Shown here: piece after piece, positions 25,792 through 34,911 of the stretch
How the letters are laid out: the number at the start of each line of letters is the position of its first letter
Numbering within the stretch: position 1 is the stretch's first letter
Assembly (NCBI GenBank): GCA_039028975.1
Contig: JBCCHB010000109.1
Span: forward strand, 1-58,903
From: JAHBNG01 sp039028975
GTDB taxonomy: Bacteria; Chloroflexota; Anaerolineae; Caldilineales; Caldilineaceae
DNA length: 58,903 bases
Direction of reading: 5' to 3'
Position numbers and translations under genes: made by a program
The notes under the pieces: model-generated
Database searches by the model: none
Told to the model about the DNA's origin: nothing
The model's input: the letters and a program-made list of their open reading frames with translations, nothing else

Positions 25792-27513
25792 CTACTGCTT
25801 TGCCGCTTCATAATCGCTATAATTTCCCAGATACTCTAACAATGTGCCATCGTCCAGTTCTACAATGCGATCAACGACCCTATCCAGAAAGTAGCGATCG
25901 TGAGAGATGACAAATACGGTCCCTTCAAAGTCTCCTAGCACACTTTCCAAGACTTCAGCCGATGGGATATCCAAGTTATTGGTTGGTTCATCCAATAAGA
26001 GAAAATTTGCATTGGAAAGCATCAACAGTGCCATCTGAAGTCGGCTACGTTCGCCACCAGACAGTTCAGAGACTGGACCGCGCGCCTGTTCATATGTAAA
26101 GAGGAAATTGCCCAAGAAACTGACTGCATTGCTCTCGGATAGCTGGGCTGCACTGCGAATGGTTTCGATGAGTGTGCTGTTTTGCGAAAGAATCTCATGC
26201 TCTTGGGCATAGTACCCGATCTCAACGCTGGGGCCAATCTTGATTTCACCACCTGTGGGGTAGTCTTCGCCTAAAATTAGTCGAAAGAGCACTGACTTTC
26301 CGGCCCCATTCGGCCCAACAAGACCAACTCGTTCACCGTGCCAAATAAGCAAATTCAAATCTGTCAGAACAGGATTATCTTGCTCTATGCGCCGTTGTTT
26401 GTCTTTTCTGATTGTCGCGCTACTTCCATCCATTTCTCTGTCTGCATTCATCCCATTAATGGATGTCCGACTTACGAAGCTCTTATGAAGATTGAGAATC
26501 TCAAGAACTTTGTTGCTTCCGCGCCATCCTTCAAGCGCCAACCCCATGCGCTTACGTTCCATGATTGGTTTCTCAATTCTATCGATTCGATCTATGCGCT
26601 TTAGAATGTTGCGACCTCTCTTGATCAGCTTTTCGTTGTCGTAGACGCGTCCCCAAGTTAAGAGTCGCTTTGCTGCCTGCTCTAGTCGACTAATCTCTTT
26701 GTCTTGTGCTTGGAAGAGCTGCTGTTGACGCAAGAGTTTGGTCTGCTTCTCAAAGGCATATCCTGAATAATCACCCGGGTATAAAGTCAGACGACCATCC
26801 TCCAATTCTGCGATTTCATCCACAACCAGATCAAGCAGGTAGCGATCATGAGAGACGATAATGGTAGCGCCCTGAAAGCCACGGATCATCTCTTCTAAGA
26901 GCCGCTTCCCGGCTAAGTCGAGGTGATTATCTGGCTCGTCCAACAATAGGATGTCCGGTTGAGTAACAAGGAGTTTGGTCAAACCAATCAGTTTCTTCTG
27001 CCCCCCGCTCAGGGTTTCGACTTTTAAGTTCAGGTCAACCTCATTGAGGAACCCCAGTTTGCCCAATGTGGAGCGAACCCTGCTCTCGTAATTTGCCCCA
27101 CCTAGCTCCTCAAATTGATCCAACAACTTGCTTTGCTGCTCCAAGACAGCGGTTAGTTTGGCTTCATCCTCATAGACGTTCGGCTCGCCCAGTTGAGACT
27201 CGACAAAAGCTAATTTCTCTTCGATATAAGTGAGTTCCTCTGACGCCGAAAGTGCTTCTTCCCAAACTGTTTTCTCCGGATTGAGTTCTGGTTCCTGAGC
27301 TAAGTATCCAGTAGTTAATCCTTTGGCCTGGACGATGTAACCAGAATCAGAACTCAACGCGCCGGCAATTAGTTTGAGCAATGTGCTCTTACCACATCCA
27401 TTGGGCCCAACCAAGCCAGCGCAGCGGCCAGTGTGAATTTCCCACGAAAGATCGCGAAAAATAGGCTGGGAAATATAGGTAACCGATACTCGATCAAGGT
27501 GAACAGCAATCAT
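25792..27513 (-). CDS. ABC-F family ATPase
   Basis: 573 aa from ATG 27513, chosen because the conserved start MIAVHLDRVSV begins the first ATPase domain. Two ABC ATPase domains with no membrane helices: Walker A GPNGCGKST with signature LSGGQKKLIG, and Walker A GPNGAGKSV with signature LSGGERSRLQ. Each is followed by a catalytic-Glu Walker B (LLLDEPDNHLDL and LLLDEPTNNLDI). The inter-domain linker is charged and helical, as in ABC-F proteins that act on ribosomes (translation factors or antibiotic-resistance proteins). An insertion rich in Arg/Asp/Lys after LNLHKSFVSRTS is unusual. The specific role is not deducible from sequence. Confidence 0.9.
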   Translation of the reverse strand: MIAVHLDRVSVTYISQPIFRDLSWEIHTGRCAGLVGPNGCGKSTLLKLIAGALSSDSGYIVQAKGLTTGYLAQEPELNPEKTVWEEALSASEELTYIEEKLAFVESQLGEPNVYEDEAKLTAVLEQQSKLLDQFEELGGANYESRVRSTLGKLGFLNEVDLNLKVETLSGGQKKLIGLTKLLVTQPDILLLDEPDNHLDLAGKRLLEEMIRGFQGATIIVSHDRYLLDLVVDEIAELEDGRLTLYPGDYSGYAFEKQTKLLRQQQLFQAQDKEISRLEQAAKRLLTWGRVYDNEKLIKRGRNILKRIDRIDRIEKPIMERKRMGLALEGWRGSNKVLEILNLHKSFVSRTSINGMNADREMDGSSATIRKDKQRRIEQDNPVLTDLNLLIWHGERVGLVGPNGAGKSVLFRLILGEDYPTGGEIKIGPSVEIGYYAQEHEILSQNSTLIETIRSAAQLSESNAVSFLGNFLFTYEQARGPVSELSGGERSRLQMALLMLSNANFLLLDEPTNNLDIPSAEVLESVLGDFEGTVFVISHDRYFLDRVVDRIVELDDGTLLEYLGNYSDYEAAKQ

Positions 27514-28249
27514 AACAATATCCGATCCACAATAAGGCAATCCTTGTGCAGCAGCTAAAGTGTCACTCTGAATCTATTCGAGATGACCGAAGAATTCCTC
27601 GGGTGATTAGCATAGGAAAGCCTACCTTTAATTGTCTTAAGCACAACCGCAGTATAACAGACTTTTTCTGATTTAGAAATGAAGTTATAAATAGAGAATA
27701 CGTAAGAAAATTGCAAGAATTCTACATTGCGTATTCTGCTACAATCGTCATTTTTAAAGCGTTCCAGAAAATTGACTACCCGCGAAAGTCTGCCAGTACT
27801 TTCTAGGTGCCGTGCCAGTTCTCGTTGATGCAAAGCGTTGAAGAGCCTTATAAGTAGACTTCCGCATAACAAAAGTGCCTTCAAAACGACGAATCTCATA
27901 CGTATTCGAGAGTTATCGCAAGGATCACGCTACGTTTCGCCTACAAAGTGATCTGCACTATAAAATAAGCTGAACCTTTTTGAGCTTTCATACGTTACTA
28001 AAAGTAATGGAAAATACTAGATTCTTATCTATTCCACCGTAAACTTATTCCCCTGTTTTTACACGATGTTCAGAGATCTACTCAAAGTTCAGGTATCTTC
28101 TCAAAAAGTATCGGTTGGGCTGGTCTGTCATCTGCCCTGTATATCTGCTCTTTTGAGCTTCTGTAACTATATTCCTGTTTTGCCAAAAAGTAATTTGCAA
28201 TAGAACAATCTACAGAGCAATTTGCGACAGAACAATAGGATTGCATTCT
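27514..28249. other. Divergent intergenic region
   Basis: The region lies between the minus-strand ABC-F gene and the plus-strand SH3 gene and should hold promoters for both. A short stretch at 27646-27658, ACCGCAGTATAAC, is identical to the right end of family A copy 1 and may be a decayed fragment. Two 18-bp direct repeats end just before the SH3 gene (see 28192-28236). A minus-strand open frame (27555-27899) has no recognisable protein features, and I treat it as noncoding. Confidence 0.5.
28192..28236 (+). promoter_or_regulatory. Direct repeat upstream of the SH3 membrane protein
   Basis: AATTTGCAATAGAACAAT (28192-28209) and AATTTGCGACAGAACAAT (28219-28236) match at 16 of 18 positions, with starts 27 bases apart. 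The second copy ends 13 bases before the ATG at 28250 and overlaps the AGGA ribosome-site region. The pair could be a repressor operator, but two copies alone are weak evidence. Confidence 0.35.
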
Positions 28250-29473
28250 ATGCTATTTGCAACCATTGGTGCGTTGTGGGTCATCAGTTTCATTTGTATG
28301 ATGTTCCTTGGGGCTTATACGTACCGATTGACAAAAGAACACTTACATCAAGAGGCGTCCGCCTATCTGTGGACGGTTGCCCGAGTAATTACCCTGCTAT
28401 TTGCGAGCCTTTCGGTCTTTTATTTTGGCGTATCACGACAGATCGAGCGATTACCAAAGCTGCTTGTTTATCAGTTGTCTATAAATGATATTCCTCTTTG
28501 GTCGACAGCGGATTGGGTCTTGCTTTCTTCTCTGTTCGGCATCTTAGGCGTACTGATTGCCGTTTGCGATACGCTTTGGACGGATTGGAATATAGGGCCG
28601 AAGCCCCAAATACAAAAGTTGGTGGGCAATCTACCGCAACTTTCATTAAAAATGCCCTATATCCAGTCAACAACGGCACCACCCGTTGGGCAGAATTCTG
28701 TTGGGCAAAATAACGAACTAGGGCCTCAGGCTTCACCATTTGCTAGGCAAGAGCATATGTGGGGGTTAGCGAATTCACTAATAGGGCTTTTTGCAGGTTG
28801 TTTTCTCTTCGTGAGTTTACAAACTGTGTCTCAGATCAATTTGGTACAGGCTCTTGGAGGTGATGAAAGTACTGTAGGCCTAACATCGATTCAGAGGATA
28901 CGACCGACACCGCCATCTATTTCGTATAATTCGGAAAACTCAGAAGCGCTTCTGACTCCTGCTTCAGAAACTGAGGAACAAGGTGGAGACTTAACCACTC
29001 CCTCGGACAGTGTACCTAGGGAGTCTATGGCACGGTCTATCGACGGGAGTAATTCGCCCGATGGCGGCACCTCTGGCCAAGAAAATGAAGCGATTGCTAC
29101 GGCTATTGCGTCTGTGATAGGTGAGGAGCAAGCGAATCTTAACCAGGCGGATGAAGGCGAGGTAAATTTGAACCAGGTAGCCGCTGAAACGGACTCCTTG
29201 CCATTACCAGCCTCGGAAACAGCTAATGAAGCAGAAACATCGATTTCTGAAGCTACGGCTCAGGCGATTCCTGTTGTTCTCATTCAAGAGCCGTTAGGCG
29301 TTAACGCTCGAAGCGGCCCTGGCACCTCCTTCGATGTCTTAACAGTCCTTGAATTGGGAACCATCGTCGAGATTCTTGGGCGCTCCGATAGCGGAGAATG
29401 GATTCAAGTACAGTTACCTGGGCGTGCTACAGGCTGGGTTGCGTCATGGGTTGTGGTCGTAACCGAACAATAA
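28250..29473 (+). CDS. Multi-pass membrane protein with C-terminal SH3 domain
   Basis: 407 aa from ATG 28250; a TTG three codons earlier is possible. The N-terminal about 200 residues contain roughly four membrane segments (about 1-22, 40-65, 85-110, 180-200). A long acidic Ser/Thr/Glu/Asn linker (about 225-340) follows, then a bacterial SH3_3 domain (about 345-405; GVNARSGPGTSFDVL, GEWIQVQLPGRATGWVASW). The SH3 module is probably outside the membrane. No function is known for this architecture. It has no co-directional neighbour upstream. Confidence 0.7.
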   Translation: MLFATIGALWVISFICMMFLGAYTYRLTKEHLHQEASAYLWTVARVITLLFASLSVFYFGVSRQIERLPKLLVYQLSINDIPLWSTADWVLLSSLFGILGVLIAVCDTLWTDWNIGPKPQIQKLVGNLPQLSLKMPYIQSTTAPPVGQNSVGQNNELGPQASPFARQEHMWGLANSLIGLFAGCFLFVSLQTVSQINLVQALGGDESTVGLTSIQRIRPTPPSISYNSENSEALLTPASETEEQGGDLTTPSDSVPRESMARSIDGSNSPDGGTSGQENEAIATAIASVIGEEQANLNQADEGEVNLNQVAAETDSLPLPASETANEAETSISEATAQAIPVVLIQEPLGVNARSGPGTSFDVLTVLELGTIVEILGRSDSGEWIQVQLPGRATGWVASWVVVVTEQ

Positions 29474-29563
29474 TCAGTGGATCGCAACGCTGAGCAAGCA
29501 TTCTCTAATGCGAAGCGAATCGGGGTAAAGGAATGTTTTCCCTGCTGCGATCTACTGATTATT
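29469..29563 (+). other. Large imperfect palindrome overlapping the stop codon of the SH3 gene
   Basis: AATAATCAGTGGATCGCA (29469-29486), which includes the TAA stop, pairs along all 18 bases (one G-U) with TGCGATCTACTGATTATT (29546-29563). Inside the arm are two smaller hairpins: GCATT/AATGC within a CGC...GCG clamp, and GGG-TAAA/TTTTCCC. The overall shape is a three-way junction. It may terminate the gene or be a REP/MITE-like element. The rest of 29564-29970 shows only the ribosome site of the next gene. Confidence 0.6.
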
Positions 29564-29970
29564 GATAAGCTGTTTCTTTCGTGCTTCCCTACTCCCCAAA
29601 TTCTCATTTAGCTCCAGTAGATCCAACCCCAACCATTCATCTTGCATAAGTGACATGCCATTGAGTTTGACACGATAACGCAAATCGAGTATAAATTCTA
29701 TTAGATAGGCCACTAGGTTACATATTGGTTCTTCACCTCCCCACTATCTACAGACAAATGAAAGCATGATCATGTTGTAACATCAACCAGTCAGACAGAT
29801 GAATGTTGCTTCAAGAGGGCAGTCGTTAAATTTGGTAATCTTCTTGCGTTCCTGTAAATTCGCTGGCTGTCATCAAGTTAAGTTAATAACTAAACAGATG
29901 AATACAATCACCTCATGGCACTTCCCATGCTATTTTGTTTTAAACTATATAAGACCGAAAGGAAATTGAT

Positions 29971-31305
29971 ATGAATTCTACATCGTTAAGCAGAAGACAC
30001 TTTTTGCAGCTAGCAGCAGGCACATCAGCATTAGCTCTTGCAGCCTGTGTTGCACCAGCAGCTGCACCCTCAACCGACGGTGACGGTGGTGGTGATATGG
30101 CACCTGGGGAAGTCCATCTGCTCAAATGGGCTAGCTTTATTGCACCAGCCGACGAAGATATGTTTGCTGAAGCTGAAACTTGGGGTGCGGAGAATAACGT
30201 TGAGGTTCAGATAGAGACCATCAACCAGAATGATATTGCCGCTCGATTGGCCTCGGCCATTCAATCCCAGGATGGACCAGACGCAATTCAGTCAAACGAC
30301 AACTGGGGATATCTCTTTGAGGAGAATCTTTTGGATGTAGGTGACGTTGTTTCTGATATCGAGGCTGCCGTGGGCGGTACTTTCTTCGACGATCAAGTAG
30401 CGTTTTCAAAAGTGGGTGACACGTGGCGCACTGTGCCTTGGACTATCATCGGGAATTCTCACGTCTATCGCAAAGATATGTTTGAAGAGGTTCTTGGTCG
30501 CTCTGAATGGGGTATCGATACCTGGGAAGACTACACTGCGACGGCTACCGCCATGAAAGAAGCAGGCATGCCATTTGGGAATTCAATCGGTCACTCATTT
30601 GGTGATCCTGTATCCTTCTGGTATCCCTACTTATGGTGCCATGGCGGCTCGGAGGTTAATGAAGATGCAACGGAAGTAACGTTGGCTTCAGACGAGACCG
30701 TCTCTGCTATCAATTCTGCCATCGAACTGGTAAATAATGGCTTTGCAGATGGTGTTGTGGCATGGGACGATGGTAGCAATAACCGCTCATACTTGGCAAG
30801 CGAAATCTCTTGTACGCTCAACGGTGCCAGCATCTACTTTGTTGCCAAGCGAGACGTCCAAGACGTCTTTGAGGTCTCTAGCCATGGTTTACATCCGTCA
30901 GGTCCTGCAGGTCGTTACAGCTATATGGGTGGCCGCAGCCACGGGATTTTGAGCTACTCTGAAAATGTAGATGCCACCAAGGCATTTCTTGTTCATATGG
31001 CCAAACCAGAGTTTTATGAGGGTTGGTTGCTGACGAGTGAAGCCTACAACGTTGGTCCAATTAGTGGCTACAATGATGAAGATGTTTGGAGCGCCGACGA
31101 AAACGTACTGCCTTTCCGCGAAGCCGTAAATGGTGGCACAAGCCGCTGGCCTGGTTTCCCTGGCCCAGCCAATGCCGCTGCCTTCGCTAGCCGAAATGAC
31201 TACCTAGTAGTCGATATTTTCGCCAAAGCTGTCACCGGTGAGATGAGTGCAGAAGAAGCTGCTGAATGGGGTGCAGCTGAGGTAGCTAAGCGCTACGGTC
31301 TATAG
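29971..31305 (+). CDS. Sugar ABC transporter substrate-binding lipoprotein (Tat signal)
   Basis: 444 aa. AAAGGAAA precedes the ATG. The N-terminus has a twin-arginine motif (SLSRRHFLQLAAG) and a lipobox LAAC (Cys26), so it is exported folded and lipid-anchored. The rest is a family 1 extracellular solute-binding protein (WASFIAPADEDMF, DDWEDY-like lobes, a conserved C-terminal KAFLVHMAKPEF segment). It should bind a mono- or oligosaccharide and deliver it to the permeases encoded next (31429-33366). A hairpin directly after it may raise its expression relative to the permeases. Confidence 0.9.
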   Translation: MNSTSLSRRHFLQLAAGTSALALAACVAPAAAPSTDGDGGGDMAPGEVHLLKWASFIAPADEDMFAEAETWGAENNVEVQIETINQNDIAARLASAIQSQDGPDAIQSNDNWGYLFEENLLDVGDVVSDIEAAVGGTFFDDQVAFSKVGDTWRTVPWTIIGNSHVYRKDMFEEVLGRSEWGIDTWEDYTATATAMKEAGMPFGNSIGHSFGDPVSFWYPYLWCHGGSEVNEDATEVTLASDETVSAINSAIELVNNGFADGVVAWDDGSNNRSYLASEISCTLNGASIYFVAKRDVQDVFEVSSHGLHPSGPAGRYSYMGGRSHGILSYSENVDATKAFLVHMAKPEFYEGWLLTSEAYNVGPISGYNDEDVWSADENVLPFREAVNGGTSRWPGFPGPANAAAFASRNDYLVVDIFAKAVTGEMSAEEAAEWGAAEVAKRYGL

Positions 31306-31330
31306 ACCGACAACATCGTTCAGTCGGTCT
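31304..31330 (+). terminator. Hairpin between binding-protein gene and permease gene
   Basis: AGACCGAC (31304-31311) pairs with GTCGGTCT (31323-31330) directly at the stop codon. There is no strong T-run, so it may be a partial terminator or an RNA-stabilising hairpin, a common arrangement after binding-protein genes in sugar ABC operons. Confidence 0.5.
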
Positions 31331-31428
31331 TCGGTAACCTAGCCTTATAAATCACTGAAGACTGACGAACTGGATGCTCAACGAATGAAGTAAATTTATC
31401 GAACGTTCTTTACCGTGCGAGGAACCGT

Positions 31429-32364
31429 ATGGCCGTATCTCAAGCGACATCTCAAGCTACACAAACTGTCACTCACCAACCACAGAAGCGTTCTTGGTTG
31501 GATTTGCTAGAACGCGAATCTGTTTTGGGTTTGCTTTTCGTCGTTCCGGCTTTGATCCTAATTTTGACGTTCGTGGCTTACCCCTTTTTCTATGGGGTAT
31601 GGCTGGCATTAACGAATACTCGCATTGGTGTAACTGGTGACTTTATCGGGTTGAAGAACTTCGAATACCTTCTGAACGACTCGGTATTTCTGCGCACGGT
31701 CCGCAATTCATTTGAATACACAGGCGTTGCAACAACATTTAAATTTACTTTAGGTATGGCAATTGCCGTCCTACTAAATCAAAAATTTCGGCAGCAGCGG
31801 TTGGCACGAGCAGCTGTCTTGCTTCCCTGGATTATACCCACGGTGCTGAGCACAATTGCCTGGCTCTGGATGTTCGATTCGACCTTTAGTGTCTTTAATT
31901 GGCTCTTAGCTAAGATTGGGATAGACGGACCTATTTGGCTAGGGGACGCTCACTGGCCAATGATTTCTTTAATGATTGTAAATATCTGGCGCGGTACGCC
32001 ATTCTATGCGATTAGCTTTTTGGCGGGTATGCAGACAATCTCACCTACCTACTATGAAGCAGCTCAAATTGATGGGGCTGGCTGGTGGCGTCAATTTACC
32101 AATGTAACCTTGCCGTTGTTGCAGCCAGTTATTATGGTTGTGCTGCTACTTTCGATTATTCTGACGTTTGCAGACTTTCAGATCACCTGGGTCTTAACCC
32201 GTGGTGGACCAGCAGACAAGACCCACTTATTTGCGACATTGGCGTATCAGCGGGGTCTTCAAGGCACTCAAATTGGTGAGGGCGCTGCCATATCACTCTT
32301 TTTATTCCCAGCCTTATGTGTATTAGTCTTCGCCATCATTCGAAATTTACGTCGCGAAGATTAA
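31429..32364 (+). CDS. Sugar ABC transporter permease, MalF/UgpA type
   Basis: 311 aa with about six membrane helices. The EAA loop that contacts the ATPase is visible in YYEAAQIDGAGWWRQFTNVTLP at about residues 208-229. GAGGAA precedes the start. It is the second gene of a binding-protein/permease/permease operon. No ATPase gene accompanies it, as is usual for family 1 (CUT1) importers that share one ATPase encoded elsewhere. Confidence 0.92.
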   Translation: MAVSQATSQATQTVTHQPQKRSWLDLLERESVLGLLFVVPALILILTFVAYPFFYGVWLALTNTRIGVTGDFIGLKNFEYLLNDSVFLRTVRNSFEYTGVATTFKFTLGMAIAVLLNQKFRQQRLARAAVLLPWIIPTVLSTIAWLWMFDSTFSVFNWLLAKIGIDGPIWLGDAHWPMISLMIVNIWRGTPFYAISFLAGMQTISPTYYEAAQIDGAGWWRQFTNVTLPLLQPVIMVVLLLSIILTFADFQITWVLTRGGPADKTHLFATLAYQRGLQGTQIGEGAAISLFLFPALCVLVFAIIRNLRRED

Positions 32365-32505
32365 CCTCAAAAAAATATTCTATTATTCTTAAGAATGATT
32401 ATTCGAACATCTATGGATATGGGTAGCTGGCCAGACAGGTGTTTAGATCGTTGGCCGCTTAATTTTTCGTTTGCGTAAGCAACAAGTAAGAGGATTGATA
32501 TCACA

Positions 32506-33366
32506 ATGTCAGCAAAAGGGTTTACCGGTTCTAAAATCCTCGTCTATCTGTTGGTCATCATGGTCGTTATTACGACCCTATTTCCATTCTATTGGATGGG
32601 TATTACATCATTCAAATCTTTGGGTGAGTTATACAAAACCGAAAACAACCCGCTAATTGTTCTTGAGCCAGTTCTGAAAAACTATACAGATCTTTTCTCT
32701 GGTACTCTTTTTGCTAATTGGATGATCAATAGCTTTACTGTAGCGCTATTTGCTACGTTGATCTCCATATCGGCTGCTACATTAGCAGGATATGCATTGG
32801 CCCGATTAAAGTTTCCTGGTGCCAATATTCTAGGCTGGGGTATCTTTGTAACCTACCTTATCCCACCTACCCTTCTATTTCTACCCCTTTCCCAGGTTGT
32901 TTCACAATTAGCTCGTTCATTCGGCCTGAAATTAGGCAACAGCCTGCTGGGGCTGATTATCATCTATCCGACCTTTTTGGTTCCATTTGGCACTTGGCTG
33001 CTAATTGGTTTCTTCCGCTCAATCCCCATTGATCTTGAAGAATGCGCGATGATCGACGGCGCTCGTCGAATCTACTCGTTCTGGCGGATCACCCTCCCAC
33101 TTGCCTTACCAGGCGTCCTCTCAGTGTCAATTTTCTCCTTTACCCTATCATGGAACGAATTCCTATACGCGCTTGTCTTGATTTCAGATAAGGCAACAAA
33201 AACGATCCCCATTGGTGTAACATCTGAATTAATTCGGGGTGATGCCTTCTTCTGGGGTCAGTTAATGGCTGGTGCTCTGTTAGGCTCAGTTCCAGTTGCA
33301 CTGATCTACTCCTTCTTTGTCGATCAGTTTGTTTCTGGAATGACGGCTGGTGCTGTTAAAGGGTAG
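32506..33366 (+). CDS. Sugar ABC transporter permease, MalG/UgpE type
   Basis: 286 aa with about six membrane helices and an EAA-type loop around LEECAMIDGARRIYSFWRI (about 180-198). It is the third gene of the importer operon, 141 bp after the first permease, and pairs with that permease to form the channel. A weak hairpin AACAAT/ATTGTT at 33384-33400, followed by CGTTTTGG, lies just past its stop. Confidence 0.92.
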   Translation: MSAKGFTGSKILVYLLVIMVVITTLFPFYWMGITSFKSLGELYKTENNPLIVLEPVLKNYTDLFSGTLFANWMINSFTVALFATLISISAATLAGYALARLKFPGANILGWGIFVTYLIPPTLLFLPLSQVVSQLARSFGLKLGNSLLGLIIIYPTFLVPFGTWLLIGFFRSIPIDLEECAMIDGARRIYSFWRITLPLALPGVLSVSIFSFTLSWNEFLYALVLISDKATKTIPIGVTSELIRGDAFFWGQLMAGALLGSVPVALIYSFFVDQFVSGMTAGAVKG

Positions 33367-33705
33367 AGTCGAGAGCACAGTCTAACAATCGTATATTGTT
33401 CGTTTTGGTACCGTACGCCATTGGACTCTCTTGGGTCAGTCTTTTCAAGCCGTTAAGCCATACAATTAATACACGCTTTATTTTTCGCAGTAGCTTTTTC
33501 TAGATTATCCTGTACCCTTCCAATCTCGCTTACACGACTTCCACTTTGTTGTTGTATGAGTGTGGTTCTGTTTGCGCTTACGTTTTTGCAAAATTGCTCT
33601 ACCCCACTAGCTTACCACAAAAGAGTATACTCTATCATTCACTCATCTATCTGACAATCATTCGCATTGCCTAATCGCTCCTCCACATCATGAAAGGATG
33701 TTAAC
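33367..33705. other. Intergenic region after the importer operon
   Basis: It holds the weak hairpin at 33384-33400 and then a T-rich, AT-rich stretch. AAAGGATG before the GTG at 33706 is the ribosome site of the next gene. No other feature is visible. Confidence 0.5.
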
Positions 33706-34497
33706 GTGGTACGTAATTCTGCAAATGGAATCGGTACAACCCGCCATTTTGTCACTCCTGACTCTGTTCAATCTTCTGAAGATCAAGCTAAGGTTTTGAT
33801 AGTTGAAGATGACTCAACCCTTAGCAGCCTGTTGGCCCACTCTGTTGAAAAGCTTGGGTACAGCCCCCTGTGCGCCCATTCGGCAGAGGAGGGATTGATG
33901 CTCTATGAGCGGAACACCATTGACTTAATTTTACTTGACATTTTATTGCCATCGATGGATGGGTTTGAGTTTTGTAGTGCCATCCGCCAGTTGTCCAATG
34001 TTCCAATCGTCGTTAATTCATCCATTACAGACACAGGAACAATCGTCAAGATGTTTGAGAGCGGGGCTGATGAATATATAACGAAACCTTCTCAGTTTGC
34101 GTATGTAGAAGCGGTGATCATAGCTCAACTTCGCCGGGTAGCATGGTGTAATGGCATGGGATGGCAGGATAACATGCGCTTGACGGCTGGCCCTGTTAGT
34201 CTAGATGTGGTCAATCAGATAGCTTTCTTTGATGATGCTAAAGTTCAACTAACCCAAAGGGAGTGTAATATTCTGGAATTTTTGCTCAAAAGGCCCAACC
34301 AGCCTATTTCAACGCTAAACCTCTGCAAAGCGATATGGGGCAAGAGCGACGAGAAGAACAAAACTCTTGTCTCGTCATTGATCCAAAGGCTGCGCATCAA
34401 AGTTGAACAGAACCCATCCAAACCTAATTTCATTGTTACCGTGCGGGGATACGGCTATAAGTTCGCCACCGATTCATCTATGGTTGTACCGAACTAA
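33706..34497 (+). CDS. OmpR-family response regulator, orphan
   Basis: 263 aa from GTG 33706 with AAAGGATG upstream. A receiver domain (about 27-145) has acidic residues in IVEDD (33-35), phospho-acceptor Asp77 (LLDILLP), Ser in place of the usual Thr (VVNSSITD) and Lys126 (YITKPSQ). It is followed by an OmpR-type winged helix (about 160-258; LTQRECNILEFLLKRPNQPI, TVRGYGYKF). It should bind DNA when phosphorylated. No histidine kinase is encoded nearby. The position after the sugar importer operon hints at, but does not prove, control of it. Confidence 0.9.
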   Translation: MVRNSANGIGTTRHFVTPDSVQSSEDQAKVLIVEDDSTLSSLLAHSVEKLGYSPLCAHSAEEGLMLYERNTIDLILLDILLPSMDGFEFCSAIRQLSNVPIVVNSSITDTGTIVKMFESGADEYITKPSQFAYVEAVIIAQLRRVAWCNGMGWQDNMRLTAGPVSLDVVNQIAFFDDAKVQLTQRECNILEFLLKRPNQPISTLNLCKAIWGKSDEKNKTLVSSLIQRLRIKVEQNPSKPNFIVTVRGYGYKFATDSSMVVPN

Positions 34498-34639
34498 TCT
34501 TCTGTGCAATAAATACGGTTAACTTGTCTTTGGAGTTGTCTCAGGACAAGTGTAAGACTACACACCTACCAAAACTTTATCAACATCTATAGTCAGTGGT
34601 TCAGTATGCAAGGGGCTGCACCAGAGGAGATGAAAATCG

Positions 34640-34788
34640 CACAAAGATTGCAAAGATTCCACAGATTTTCTATCTTTGTAATCTTCTAATCTTTGTTTAT
34701 TTACACGGCAGATCACAATGTCCATGAAAGATTCGTCTCTCTGGTGTCCTGCGGACCACTTCGTGAACAGGATAAAATTGTGATCTAC
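34640..34788. repeat. Two stacked hairpins in convergent intergenic region
   Basis: AAGATTGCAAAGAT (34644-34657) pairs with ATCTTTGTAATCTT (34672-34685), and AGATCACAAT (34710-34719) pairs with ATTGTGATCT (34777-34786). A family A element follows immediately. Low-complexity AAAGATT units suggest recurrent repeat material rather than a gene. A minus-strand frame across it (34558-34845) looks like chance. Confidence 0.6.
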
Positions 34789-34876
34789 TATATTGCGGTT
34801 GCTTTGAAAACCGGGCTTTTCCGCCATCTCTAGAGGAAAGACCAAACTTCGTTTTCAAACGGAGCTGAGTATAACA
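34789..34876 (-). repeat. Family A palindromic element, copy 4
   Basis: On the minus strand it begins TATACTCAGCTCCGTTTGAA, contains GAAGTTTGGTC and GGTTTTCAAAGCAACCGCAA and ends ATATAG. The first 23 bases match copy 1 exactly. It lies 36 bp beyond the stop codon of the minus-strand GST gene, in the orientation opposite to copies 1 and 2. Confidence 0.88.
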
Positions 34877-34911
34877 GTACCTATCCAGCGTTTGCTCTTT
34901 CCGCTTTGGTC

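Noticed and set aside
17147..27816. Identical 16-mer TTCTAGGTGCCGTGCC at 17147-17162 and 27801-27816
   Set aside because: Its flanks do not match, and one exact 16-base match in a 59-kb window is not far from chance expectation.
27555..27899. Minus-strand open frame of 114 codons
   Set aside because: It has no ribosome site, no recognisable domain and atypical composition; it crosses likely promoter sequence and a family A fragment.
34558..34845. Minus-strand open frame of 95 codons
   Set aside because: It is coded entirely by hairpin repeats, including most of a family A element, and shows no protein features.
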